A stretch of 64,000 bases of DNA from DATEDA01 sp963744255 (GTDB taxonomy: Bacteria > Pseudomonadota > Gammaproteobacteria > Burkholderiales > SG8-39). The position numbers and the translations under genes were made by a program. The stretch covers positions 1 to 64,000 of the forward strand of contig CAVUSZ010000051.1 in the NCBI GenBank assembly GCA_963744255.1, written 5' to 3'. The notes beneath the pieces were generated by a model. That model had not been told where the DNA came from and ran no database searches. It saw only the letters and a program-made list of their open reading frames with translations. Shown piece by piece: positions 54,526 to 62,325 of the stretch; position 1 is the first letter of the stretch, and every line of letters begins with the position of its first letter.

Positions 54526-55686
54526 GTGGACTGCAACGTCGCGATCGTCGGCGCCGGCCTCGTCGGCGCAAGCCTGGCTGCGGCGCTCGGGCGCGCCGGT
54601 CTCGAGGTGGCGCTCGTGGAGCATGCCCCACCCGCGCCGCCGGGCGAGGACTGGGACAGCCGCATCTACGCCATGAGCCCGGCCTCGCACGAATTCCTCC
54701 ATGAGCTGGGCATCTGGGACGCGTTCGACGCGAGACGCGTGCAGCCAGTCGCGCGGATGGCGATCTTCGGCGATGCACCCGGCTCGCGCGTCGAGTTCTC
54801 CGCCTACGACGCGGGTGTCGCAACACTTGCCTTCATCGTCGAGGGCGGGCGGCTCGCGTATGCGCTCTGGGAACGGGTCGCGCGCCTCGAGAACGTCCGG
54901 CGCGTTGCGCCGGCGCGCTGCGAGCGCCTCGAAGTCGGCGGCCGCGCGGCGACGCTCGCGCTGGAAGGCGGCGAGGCGATCCGAGCGGAGCTCGTGGTCG
55001 GGGCGGATGGCGCGCAATCCTGGGTGCGGCAGACGAGCGGGCTCACCGCGCGCGCAGCGAGCTACGGCCAGCTCGGCGTGGTCGCGAACTTTGCCCCGGT
55101 CCGGTCCCACGACGCGACTGCGTTCCAGTGGTTCCGGGCGGACGGGGTGCTCGCCTATCTGCCGCTGCCGGGGAACCGCATGTCGATGGTGTGGTCCACG
55201 TCCGAGGACCATGGCCGCGACCTCGCAGGGCTGTCCAGCGGCGAGCTCTGCCGCCGCGTCGCCGACGCGGGACGCGGGATCCTGGGAGACCTCGAGCTGA
55301 TTGCACCGGCACAGACCTTCCCGTTGCAGCGAATGACCACCGAATCGATGATCGCACCCCGTGTCGCCCTCGTGGGCGACGCGGCCCACGTCGTGCATCC
55401 GCTCGCGGGCCAAGGCGTCAATCTCGGGTTCGGGGACGCGCAACGGCTCGCGCAGACGCTCGCGCGACGTGAACCTTTCCGCGACTGCGGCGACCGGACG
55501 GTGCTGCGCCGCTACGAGCGCTCGCGGGCGGAGGCTATACTTGCGATGCGCACGGTGACCGACGGGCTGGCGAAGCTGTTCGCGCTTCCCGGAGCCGCCG
55601 CGGCGCGTGTGCGCAACCTCGGACTGAACCTGACCGACCGCTCCGCGCTCGTCAAGAACCTGCTGATCGCCCGCGCGATCGGCTGA
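54526..55686 (+). CDS. UbiH/UbiF/Coq6-family FAD-dependent hydroxylase
   Basis: FAD monooxygenase of 386 residues, expected in ubiquinone ring hydroxylation. FAD motifs: VAIVGAGLVGASLAAALG at the N-terminus, WDSRIYAMSPAS, and RVALVGDAAHVVHPLAGQGV. The start is GTG at 54526. A TAGAAT box ends 6 bp upstream, placing the transcription start on the GTG itself. dsbC follows by 24 bp. It is the second family member in the window; the other is next to pepP. Confidence 0.87.
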   Translation: MDCNVAIVGAGLVGASLAAALGRAGLEVALVEHAPPAPPGEDWDSRIYAMSPASHEFLHELGIWDAFDARRVQPVARMAIFGDAPGSRVEFSAYDAGVATLAFIVEGGRLAYALWERVARLENVRRVAPARCERLEVGGRAATLALEGGEAIRAELVVGADGAQSWVRQTSGLTARAASYGQLGVVANFAPVRSHDATAFQWFRADGVLAYLPLPGNRMSMVWSTSEDHGRDLAGLSSGELCRRVADAGRGILGDLELIAPAQTFPLQRMTTESMIAPRVALVGDAAHVVHPLAGQGVNLGFGDAQRLAQTLARREPFRDCGDRTVLRRYERSRAEAILAMRTVTDGLAKLFALPGAAAARVRNLGLNLTDRSALVKNLLIARAIG

Positions 55687-55710
55687 AGCCAACCCAGAGC
55701 CGACGCCACG

Positions 55711-56436
55711 ATGCTCCGGAAACTCGCCGCCTGCCTGATCCTCGCCTGCGTGACCGCCGCCGCGCACGCCGACGACGAGGCGATTCGCAAGGCGGTCCAG
55801 GCGATGCTCGGCGATCAGGTGAAGGTCGAGGGCGTTGCCAGGACCGGCTTCCTCGGGCTCTACGAGGTCCGGCTCGCGACGGACGACGGCGCGAAGATCC
55901 TCTACACCGATGAAGCGGCGAGCTATTTCTTCCTCGGCAACATCATCGACAACAAGACCCAGACCGACATCACCGAGTCGCGGCTGCGCAAGCTGAACGC
56001 GATCCGGTTCGCCGACCTGCCGCTCGCGCAGGCGTTCAAGATCGTGCGCGGGAACGGCTCGCGCCAGGTCGCGTATTTCTCGGATCCGCGCTGCCCCTAT
56101 TGCCGCCGGCTCGACCAGGAGCTGACGAAGCTCGAAGACGTGACGGTGCACGTCTTCCTGATGCCGATCATCGCGGCCGACTCTGCCGCAGTCTCCAAGG
56201 CGGTGTGGTGCTCGCCGGACCGCTCGAAGGCGTGGCTCGACCTGATGCTGAACGACGTCGAGCCGCCGCCGTCCAAGGCGCGCTGCGATACGCCGATCGA
56301 GAAGAATCTCGCGCTGAGCCGGAAGTACCGGATCAACGGCACGCCGACGCTCATCTTCGCCGACGGGCAGCGCGTTGCGGGACTGATGTCCGCGCCGCGC
56401 CTCTCGAAGATGCTCGACGAGACGAGCCGGAAGTAG
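55711..56436 (+). CDS. dsbC: Thiol:disulfide interchange protein DsbC
   Basis: Periplasmic disulfide isomerase of 241 residues. A signal peptide (MLRKLAACLILACVTAAAHA) precedes the dimerisation domain (GLYEVRLATDDGAKILYTDE) and the thioredoxin domain with the active site DPRCPYCRR (C128, C131) and the cis-proline segment NGTPTLIFADG. A second Cys pair (AVWCSP, KARCDTP) is typical of DsbC. It follows the UbiH-like gene, probably in one transcript, and is convergent with mltA. Confidence 0.94.
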   Translation: MLRKLAACLILACVTAAAHADDEAIRKAVQAMLGDQVKVEGVARTGFLGLYEVRLATDDGAKILYTDEAASYFFLGNIIDNKTQTDITESRLRKLNAIRFADLPLAQAFKIVRGNGSRQVAYFSDPRCPYCRRLDQELTKLEDVTVHVFLMPIIAADSAAVSKAVWCSPDRSKAWLDLMLNDVEPPPSKARCDTPIEKNLALSRKYRINGTPTLIFADGQRVAGLMSAPRLSKMLDETSRK

Positions 56437-56442
56437 CGGGCG

Positions 56443-57654
56443 TTACCGGGCTACCGGCAGCTCTCTCGGCAGCAGCACCCACATCCGGCCCTGCTGCCGC
56501 ATGCGTCCGGCAAGCATGCCGGCGTCCGCGCCCGTCCCCCAGAAGAAGTCGGCGCGCACCGCGCCGCGGATCGCGCCGCCGGTGTCCTGCGCGATCACGA
56601 GTCGCTCGAGCGGAACGTTCGAGTTTGGCCGCGTCGTGGCGAGATACACGGGCGCGCCGAGCGGGACGAAACGGGGGTCCACCGCGATCGAGCGCTCCGC
56701 GATGAGCGGCACGCCGAGCGCGCCGATCGGCCCGGTGTCGCCTGGCGGCAGTTCGCGGAAGAAGACGTAGCTCGGGTTCTGGTTGAGCAGCTCGGAGAGC
56801 CGGGCCGGATTCGCCCGCGCCCAGGCCAGGATGCCCTGCATGCTGGCCTCGCCCAACGTCAGCTCGCCCTTGTCGACGAGATAACGGCCGATCGACTGGT
56901 ACGCGTGACCGTTCTGGTCGGCGTAGCCGATGCGCAGCTCCACCCCCGAGTCGAGTCGCACGCGGCCCGAACCCTGGATCTGGAGGAAGAACGCCTCGAC
57001 CGCATCGTCGACGTAGACGATCTCCTTGCCCGCGACCTGCGCGGCGCCGCCGTCGATTTCGGCGCGCGAGTAGTACGGCACGACGCGCCGCCCGTCGAGG
57101 CGGCCGCGGAGCCGCAGGTTCTTCGTCTCGGGCGCCACCGCGGCGAGATCGATGACGAGCAGATCGTCGGGCGGCGCATACAGGGGATGCAGGTAGGGCG
57201 CGCGCCGCTCACGGCTGCCGCGCAGCAGCGGCTCGTAGTAGCCGGTCACGAGACCCTGCATGCTGCCGTCGGCGTTCGCCACGCGATACGCCACGAAGTT
57301 CGCCTCGAGAAACGCGCGGATCGCGGCGGCGCCGGGCGCTTCCAGTGCGTTCGCGCGCTCGCATGCGCCACGCCAATGCTCGCGGAAACGCAGCGTGCGG
57401 CAGCTCGCACGAAACGCCGGCCACGCCTGCGCGAGGTCGTCCTCGCGCCAGCCGGGAAGGTCGTCGAAGCTCGCCGGCGAAAGCGTCGGGGCTTTCGGGG
57501 GCTCGGGCCGTGCCTCGGGACAGACGGGACAGACCGGGCACGCCGGAGCCGCCGGGCACGAGGGCGCTTGAGCGACTGGCGGAGGCTTCGATGCGCACGC
57601 TGCGAGGAGCGCGGCGAGCGCATAGGCTAGGATGGGGCGCAGGCTCGACCACAT
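56443..57654 (-). CDS. mltA: Membrane-bound lytic murein transglycosylase A
   Basis: Outer-membrane lipoprotein of 403 residues that cleaves peptidoglycan. The lipobox LLAACAS lies at residues 15-21, with acylation at the Cys, followed by a Cys/Pro-rich linker. Catalytic-domain signatures are GLVTGYYEPLLRGS, VDDAVEAFFLQIQGSGRVRL, QNPSYVFFRELPP, GVPLIAERSIAVDP and the active-site region LVIAQDTGGAIRGAVRADFF. It is convergent with dsbC. Confidence 0.93.
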   Translation of the reverse strand: MWSSLRPILAYALAALLAACASKPPPVAQAPSCPAAPACPVCPVCPEARPEPPKAPTLSPASFDDLPGWREDDLAQAWPAFRASCRTLRFREHWRGACERANALEAPGAAAIRAFLEANFVAYRVANADGSMQGLVTGYYEPLLRGSRERRAPYLHPLYAPPDDLLVIDLAAVAPETKNLRLRGRLDGRRVVPYYSRAEIDGGAAQVAGKEIVYVDDAVEAFFLQIQGSGRVRLDSGVELRIGYADQNGHAYQSIGRYLVDKGELTLGEASMQGILAWARANPARLSELLNQNPSYVFFRELPPGDTGPIGALGVPLIAERSIAVDPRFVPLGAPVYLATTRPNSNVPLERLVIAQDTGGAIRGAVRADFFWGTGADAGMLAGRMRQQGRMWVLLPRELPVAR

Positions 57655-57677
57655 CTCACGCAGAGTATACGGCGCGC

Positions 57678-57764
57678 ATGGAAGGCTTCTGGATCATCCT
57701 GCTCGAGATGGCGGTCGCGCTCGCGATCGCCGGCGTCATCGTGTGGTGGACGATGAAGAAGTGA
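57678..57764 (+). CDS. Small single-pass membrane protein (28 aa)
   Basis: A 28-residue frame: MEGFWIILLEMAVALAIAGV then IVWWTMKK. It is one hydrophobic helix, with an aromatic belt at each end (FW near the N-terminus, WW near the C-terminus) and a basic tail, the pattern of bacterial small membrane proteins. It lies 24 bp from the start of the divergent mltA and 9 bp from the stop of the convergent apaG. I have not seen a ribosome-binding site stronger than GGCGCGC. Confidence 0.5.
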   Translation: MEGFWIILLEMAVALAIAGVIVWWTMKK

Positions 57765-57772
57765 GCGCAGCT

Positions 57773-58156
57773 TCAGTGGAGCGTGCGCGGGATGGAAAGC
57801 GTGAACTCGGGGATCGGTGCATCGAACCGGGTGCCGTCGTCGGCGACCATCTGGTAGGTGCCGCGCATCGTTCCGACCACCGTCGCGATCGCCGCGCCGC
57901 TCGAATACTGGTAACTCTCGCCCGGCGCGAGCAGCGGCTGCTCACCGACCACGCCGCGCCCGCGAACTTCCTGGACCTGATTGTTGGCGTCGGTGATGAT
58001 CCAGTGGCGGCTGATCAGCTGCGCCGCGACGGTCCCGGTGTTGCGCAGCGTGATCGTGTAAGCGAACACGTACCGCCCCGCCGGCTCGTCCGACTGGTCG
58101 GCGAGGTACTGGGACTCGGCGGCGACGCTGATCTCGTAACGCTTGGCGGGCGTCAT
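57773..58156 (-). CDS. apaG: Co2+/Mg2+ efflux protein ApaG
   Basis: Small beta-sandwich protein of 127 residues. The signature YVFAYTITLRNTGTVAAQLI, RHWIITDANNQVQEVRGRGV and VGTMRGTYQMVADDG is characteristic. The biochemical role is unclear; it is named from a Co2+ resistance phenotype in Salmonella. It is divergent from rpe, with 105 bp between. Confidence 0.94.
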   Translation of the reverse strand: MTPAKRYEISVAAESQYLADQSDEPAGRYVFAYTITLRNTGTVAAQLISRHWIITDANNQVQEVRGRGVVGEQPLLAPGESYQYSSGAAIATVVGTMRGTYQMVADDGTRFDAPIPEFTLSIPRTLH

Positions 58157-58245
58157 CCGCCTATTGCACCCGAAAACCCGGCCGCGCACAACGAGGCGGG
58201 CGAGGCCCGCCTGCGCGGCCGCGGCTCGCGGCGACCCTTTGCCGC

Positions 58246-58251
58246 TAGAAT
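58246..58251 (+). promoter_or_regulatory. Putative -10 element of rpe-gph
   Basis: TAGAAT ends 10 bp before the GTG start of rpe. The predicted start point near 58258 would leave a leader of about four bases, too short for a ribosome-binding site. Confidence 0.4.
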
Positions 58252-58261
58252 CGACGCTCGC

Positions 58262-58939
58262 GTGCCGCCGCCCCGCACCTACTGCATCGCCCCGTCGATC
58301 CTGTCCGCCGACTTCGCGCGGCTGGGCGAGGAGGTATGCGCCGTCGTCGACGCGGGCGCCGATTTCGTGCACTTCGACGTGATGGACAACCATTACGTCC
58401 CGAACCTCACGGTCGGACCGCTCGTCTGCGAGGCGATCCGGCCGCACACGAAGGCGGTGATCGACGTGCACCTGATGGTGAAGCCGGTCGACCGGATCGT
58501 CCCCGACTTCGCGAAGGCGGGCGCGAACATCATCAGCTTCCACCCGGAGGCGAGCGAGCATGTCGACCGCACGATCCGGCTCATCCGCGATTCGGGCTGC
58601 CGGCCGGGTCTCGTGTTCAACCCGGCGACTCCGCTCGTGTGGCTCGACCATACGCTCGACTCGCTCGACCTGGTCCTCGTCATGTCGGTGAATCCCGGCT
58701 TCGGCGGACAGCATTTCATCGCGGGCGCGCTCGACAAGATCCGCGAGGCGCGCCGGCGGATCACCGCGTCAGGTCGCGAGGTGCTGCTCGAAGTGGACGG
58801 CGGGGTGAAGATCGACAACATCGCGGCGATCGCCCGCGCGGGCGCCGACACTTTCGTGGCCGGCTCGGCGATCTTCGGCACCAGGGACTACAAGGCGACC
58901 ATCGCCGCAATGCGCGCGGCGCTCGCCACGGTGGCCTGA
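58262..58939 (+). CDS. rpe: Ribulose-phosphate 3-epimerase
   Basis: Interconverts ribulose-5-phosphate and xylulose-5-phosphate. The 225-residue TIM barrel has IAPSILSADFARLGEEV, FVHFDVMDNHYVPNLTVG, DVHLMVKPVDRIV, ISFHPEASEH, MSVNPGFGGQHFI and EVDGGVKIDN. The start is GTG at 58262. gph begins at the next base after the stop, so the genes are coupled. A ribose-phosphate supply gene next to trp genes is common in proteobacteria. Confidence 0.96.
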   Translation: MPPPRTYCIAPSILSADFARLGEEVCAVVDAGADFVHFDVMDNHYVPNLTVGPLVCEAIRPHTKAVIDVHLMVKPVDRIVPDFAKAGANIISFHPEASEHVDRTIRLIRDSGCRPGLVFNPATPLVWLDHTLDSLDLVLVMSVNPGFGGQHFIAGALDKIREARRRITASGREVLLEVDGGVKIDNIAAIARAGADTFVAGSAIFGTRDYKATIAAMRAALATVA

Positions 58940-59623
58940 ATGACTTTCCGCGCCGTCCTGCTCGACCTGGACGGAACGCTTCTCGACACCGCGCCCGACC
59001 TCGCCGCCGCGGCGAACGCCATGCTCGCCGACCTCGGGCGCCCTGGGCGGGCGCCCGAGGTGATCGCAACCTACATCGGCAAGGGCATCCCGGGCCTCGT
59101 CCACCGCACGCTCACCGGCGCGCTCGACGGTACCGCGGAAGCCTCGCTCTTCGAGCGTGCGCTCCCGCTTTTCGAGCGTCGCTACGCCGAGGAGTCGGGA
59201 CGGCGCGCCCGGCCGTTCCCGGGCGTCGTCGATGGTCTCGCCCGGATCCGGGCGCTCGGACTCGGCCTTGGCTGCGTCACCAACAAGGCGGGCCGCTTCA
59301 CGCAGGCGCTCCTCGACGGCCAGCGCCTCGCGCGGTTCTTCGGGTGCGTCGTCAGCGGCGACACCCTCCCGCGCCGCAAACCCCATCCGCTCCCCGTGCT
59401 GCACGCGTGCGAGCTTCTTGGGGCACGGCCGGCGGAGGCCCTCCTCATAGGAGATTCCTCCATCGACGTCCTCGCCGCGCGGGCCGCGGGCTGCACGGTG
59501 TGGTGCGTTCCATACGGATACAACGAAGGGCGACCGGTCGAGGCGCTCGAGTCCGACGCGGTTGTCGGAGACCTTGTCGAGGCCGCGCGACGGCTCGAAG
59601 ACCGAGCCGGTGGCGGGCCATGA
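58940..59623 (+). CDS. gph: Phosphoglycolate phosphatase
   Basis: HAD-family phosphatase of 227 residues that removes 2-phosphoglycolate. Motifs: VLLDLDGTLLDTAPDLAAAA, GKGIPGLVHRTL, GCVTNKAGRFTQ, RKPHPLPVLHAC and LLIGDSSIDVLAARAAG. It starts directly after the rpe stop. The order rpe-gph-trpE is typical of betaproteobacteria. Confidence 0.94.
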   Translation: MTFRAVLLDLDGTLLDTAPDLAAAANAMLADLGRPGRAPEVIATYIGKGIPGLVHRTLTGALDGTAEASLFERALPLFERRYAEESGRRARPFPGVVDGLARIRALGLGLGCVTNKAGRFTQALLDGQRLARFFGCVVSGDTLPRRKPHPLPVLHACELLGARPAEALLIGDSSIDVLAARAAGCTVWCVPYGYNEGRPVEALESDAVVGDLVEAARRLEDRAGGGP

Positions 59624-59645
59624 CGGCTTGTCGGCCGCGTGCTCG

Positions 59646-59675
59646 TTGTGCGGAGCGACAGCCCGGTGCTATAGT
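59646..59675 (+). promoter_or_regulatory. Promoter of the trp leader and trpE
   Basis: TTGTGC (59646-59651) and TATAGT (59670-59675) are separated by 18 bp. A start point near 59682 places the leader peptide ATG about 39 bases into the transcript. It is a better match than most promoters in this GC-rich window. Confidence 0.6.
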
Positions 59676-59720
59676 CCGCCGCGACTCGTTCCTTGCGCAC
59701 GGTACGTTCGCGATTCCAGC

Positions 59721-59783
59721 ATGAGCTGTCCGCGCTGTGAGATCTGGGGGCTTTGGCGTAGCTGGCGCTTCTGGCGCCGCTAA
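59721..59783 (+). CDS. trpL: trp operon leader peptide
   Basis: A 20-residue frame (MSCPRCEIWGLWRSWRFWRR) with four Trp codons at positions 9, 12, 15 and 18, against a typical Trp frequency near 1%. It sits between the trp promoter and trpE. When Trp-tRNA is scarce a ribosome would stall on these codons and alter the mRNA fold downstream. The start has no strong ribosome-binding site, but the composition and place are typical of attenuation leaders. Confidence 0.85.
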   Translation: MSCPRCEIWGLWRSWRFWRR

Positions 59784-59814
59784 CCGCTCGTTTAGGCGCG
59801 CACCAGTCGCGCGC
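59759..59814 (+). promoter_or_regulatory. trp attenuator structures
   Basis: Stem 1:2 is TAGC-T-GGCGC (59759-59768) with GCGCC-GCTA (59774-59782). Stem 3:4 is GCGCGC (59796-59801) with GCGCGC (59809-59814). The GCGCC of segment 2 can instead pair with GGCGC at 59795-59799. Stalling on the Trp codons covers segment 1 and would favour 2:3. No T tract follows 3:4, so the switch may act through Rho or on translation. Confidence 0.5.
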
Positions 59815-59852
59815 ACCTCGCAGGTCCCCGCAGCACGCACGACGGAAGGCTC

Positions 59853-61331
59853 ATGACCGAAACCGAATTCAAGCGGCTCGCCGCCGAAGGCTTCAACCGG
59901 GTGCCGCTGGTGCTCGAGACCTTCGCCGACCTCGACACGCCGCTCTCGATCTATCTCAAGCTCGCGGCGAAGCCGTACTCGTACCTCCTGGAATCGGTGC
60001 AGGGCGGCGAGCGGTTCGGTCGCTACTCCTTCATCGGCTTGCCGGCGCTCGGCCGTATCGTCGTTCGCGGCCGCAAGGTGCTGGTGCTGCACGGCGAGAC
60101 CGTCGCGGAGGAGGCCGCAGTCGAAGACCCGTTGGAGTTCGTGCGGGGTTATCTCAAGCGCTACCGCGCGGCGCCGCTGCCGGCGCTGCCGCGCTTCGCC
60201 GGCGGCCTCGTCGGCTTCTTCGGCTACGACACGGTGCGTTACATCGAGCCGAAGCTCGACCGCCGGCGTGAGTTGCCCGATCCGATCGGCGCTCCCGACA
60301 TCGTGCTCCTGCAGTCCGAGGAGATCGCGATCGTCGACAACCTCGCCGGGAAACTGTATCTCGTCGTGTACGCCGATCCGCGCAATCCGCAAGCCTACTC
60401 GCACGGTAAGGAGCGGCTCCGCCATCTGCTTGCGGCATTGCGCGAGCCGGTAGCGATCCCGCCGCACGGGCCGATCGTCGCGCACCAGCCGCAGTCGGGC
60501 TTCGGCGAGGCGAGCTTCCTGCAGGCGGTGGCGAAAGCGAAGCGCTACATCTTCGACGGCGACGTCATGCAGGTGCAGGTCGCGCAGCGGCTCTCGCGCC
60601 GCTTCGCCGGCGCGCCGCTTGCGCTCTATCGGGCGCTGCGGACCCTGAACCCTTCGCCGTACATGTTTTTCTTCGACTTCCGCGACTTTCACGTCGTCGG
60701 CGCTTCGCCCGAGATCCTGGTGCGGCTCGAGGGCGACAAGGTGACGCTGCGCCCGATCGCGGGCACGCGGCGCCGCGGCGCGAGTCCGGACGAGGACCGC
60801 GCGCTCGCCGAGGAGCTGCTCGCCGATCCCAAGGAGTGCGCCGAGCACGTGATGCTGATCGATCTTGGCCGCAACGACGTCGGCCGGATCGCCGAGATCG
60901 GCTCGGTCAGGGTGACCGACCGGATGGTGATCGAGCGCTACTCGCACGTGATGCACATCGTGTCGAACGTCGAGGGTCGCCTGAAGCCCGGCCTCGACGC
61001 GCTCGCCGTGCTGCGAGCGACGTTCCCGGCGGGCACCGTCACCGGCACGCCGAAGGTACGAGCGATGGAGATCATCGACGAGCTGGAGCCGGTGAAGCGC
61101 GGCATCTACTCCGGCGCGGTCGGCTATATCGGCTATCACGGCGACATGGACCTCGCGATTGCGATCCGCACCGCGGTGCTCAAGGACGAGCTGCTCCACG
61201 CGCAGGCCGCGGCGGGCATCGTCGCCGACTCGGTGCCCGAGAGCGAGTGGAACGAGACCAACATCAAGGCCCGAGCGCTCCTCCGGGCGGCGGAGATGGC
61301 GACCGCCGGGCTCGATTCGAGGATCGAATGA
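59853..61331 (+). CDS. trpE: Anthranilate synthase component I
   Basis: Converts chorismate to anthranilate with ammonia supplied by TrpG. It has 492 residues. The LLES motif (45-48) is the known tryptophan feedback site. Catalytic segments are GGLVGFFGYDTVRYIE, IFDGDVMQVQVAQRLS, FHVVGASPEILVRLEG, PIAGTRRRGASPDED, LIDLGRNDVGRIA, SHVMHIVSNVEGRL and GTVTGTPKVRAMEIIDELEP. GACGGAAGG upstream of the ATG may be the ribosome-binding site. Confidence 0.96.
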   Translation: MTETEFKRLAAEGFNRVPLVLETFADLDTPLSIYLKLAAKPYSYLLESVQGGERFGRYSFIGLPALGRIVVRGRKVLVLHGETVAEEAAVEDPLEFVRGYLKRYRAAPLPALPRFAGGLVGFFGYDTVRYIEPKLDRRRELPDPIGAPDIVLLQSEEIAIVDNLAGKLYLVVYADPRNPQAYSHGKERLRHLLAALREPVAIPPHGPIVAHQPQSGFGEASFLQAVAKAKRYIFDGDVMQVQVAQRLSRRFAGAPLALYRALRTLNPSPYMFFFDFRDFHVVGASPEILVRLEGDKVTLRPIAGTRRRGASPDEDRALAEELLADPKECAEHVMLIDLGRNDVGRIAEIGSVRVTDRMVIERYSHVMHIVSNVEGRLKPGLDALAVLRATFPAGTVTGTPKVRAMEIIDELEPVKRGIYSGAVGYIGYHGDMDLAIAIRTAVLKDELLHAQAAAGIVADSVPESEWNETNIKARALLRAAEMATAGLDSRIE

Positions 61332-61351
61332 TGGTCCCCGACCGCCGGCGG

Positions 61352-61543
61352 CTAGCGCCTGACCCGGAGCGTACCTTCCCAGCCGCAACCGACCGCGACG
61401 CAGCGATACCGCCGCCGCGGGGAGAACAGACTGATCAGCCGGTCGATCGAGCGGCGGCGCACGCGCACCACGGCGGCGCGACAACGCGGGCAGCGGAGGC
61501 CACCCTTGGTAGCGCTACCGCACGGAGAGACGCGCTTCTGCAT
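61352..61543 (-). CDS. Small zinc-ribbon protein, antisense between trpE and trpG
   Basis: A minus-strand frame with a zinc-ribbon signature: GLRCPRCRAAVVRVRRRSID then LISLFSPRRRYRCVAVGCGWE. The two Cys pairs (CPRC; C....C in RCVAVGC) can bind zinc. I recall similar short betaproteobacterial proteins with CPRC and RRYRC..GC.WEG. The start is uncertain: ATG at 61543 gives 63 residues, ATG at 61654 gives 100 residues that would overlap the trpG start. Function is unknown; nucleic-acid binding is only a guess. Confidence 0.65.
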   Translation of the reverse strand: MQKRVSPCGSATKGGLRCPRCRAAVVRVRRRSIDRLISLFSPRRRYRCVAVGCGWEGTLRVRR

Positions 61544-61653
61544 CTCGGAGCAGGCTCGGGTGAGGGCATGGTGCGCCTCGGACAGCGGGCGCACAAGTCG
61601 GGCAGGAGCCCCGCGTCCGATGGCTGCAGGACGGGCCAAGGGGGAGATTCGCA

Positions 61654-62229
61654 ATGTTGCTGATGATCGACAATTACGACTCCTTCACTTACAACCTGGT
61701 GCAGTACCTCGGCGAGCTGGGTGCCGACGTGAAGGTGATCCGGAACGACGAGGTCGGCGTCGACGAGGTCGAGCGCATGCAGCCGGAGCGGATCGTCATT
61801 TCGCCGGGCCCCTGCTCGCCGAACGAGGCCGGGATCTCGCTCGGACTGATCGAGCGGCTGGGGGGTGCCGTCCCCATCCTCGGCGTCTGTCTCGGCCACC
61901 AGGCGATCGGGCAGGCGTACGGCGGCAAGGTCGTGCACGCGAAGACGCTGATGCACGGCAAGACCTCCGCGATCCACCATTCGGGGCACGGCGTATTCGC
62001 CGGCCTGCCGAGCCCGTTCATCGCCACCCGCTATCACTCGCTCGCGGTCGAGCGCGAGTCGCTCCCGGACTGCCTGGAGGTCACAGCCTGGACCGACGAC
62101 AGCGAGATCATGGGCCTGCGCCATCGCACCCTTTCGGTCGAGGGCGTGCAGTTCCATCCCGAGGCGATCCTCACCGAGCATGGACACGCGATCCTGAAGA
62201 ACTTCCTTGCCGCGGGTGTTGCCGACTGA
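61654..62229 (+). CDS. trpG: Anthranilate synthase component II (glutamine amidotransferase)
   Basis: Glutaminase subunit of anthranilate synthase, 191 residues, passing ammonia to TrpE. It has MIDNYDSFTYNLVQYLGELG, ISPGPCSPNEAG, the catalytic Cys79 in GVCLGHQAIGQAYGG and the His-Glu pair in VQFHPEAIL. Relatives sometimes also serve p-aminobenzoate synthesis. It is 322 bp downstream of trpE, with a minus-strand gene between. Confidence 0.96.
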   Translation: MLLMIDNYDSFTYNLVQYLGELGADVKVIRNDEVGVDEVERMQPERIVISPGPCSPNEAGISLGLIERLGGAVPILGVCLGHQAIGQAYGGKVVHAKTLMHGKTSAIHHSGHGVFAGLPSPFIATRYHSLAVERESLPDCLEVTAWTDDSEIMGLRHRTLSVEGVQFHPEAILTEHGHAILKNFLAAGVAD

Positions 62230-62325
62230 TGAGCTACGGATAGGCGCGATCACATTCCGCGCACGACTTCGGCCCCGGCAGATTCGAGCCCGCGGCTCGC
62301 TGGCAACGCATCGGAGGACGCACGC

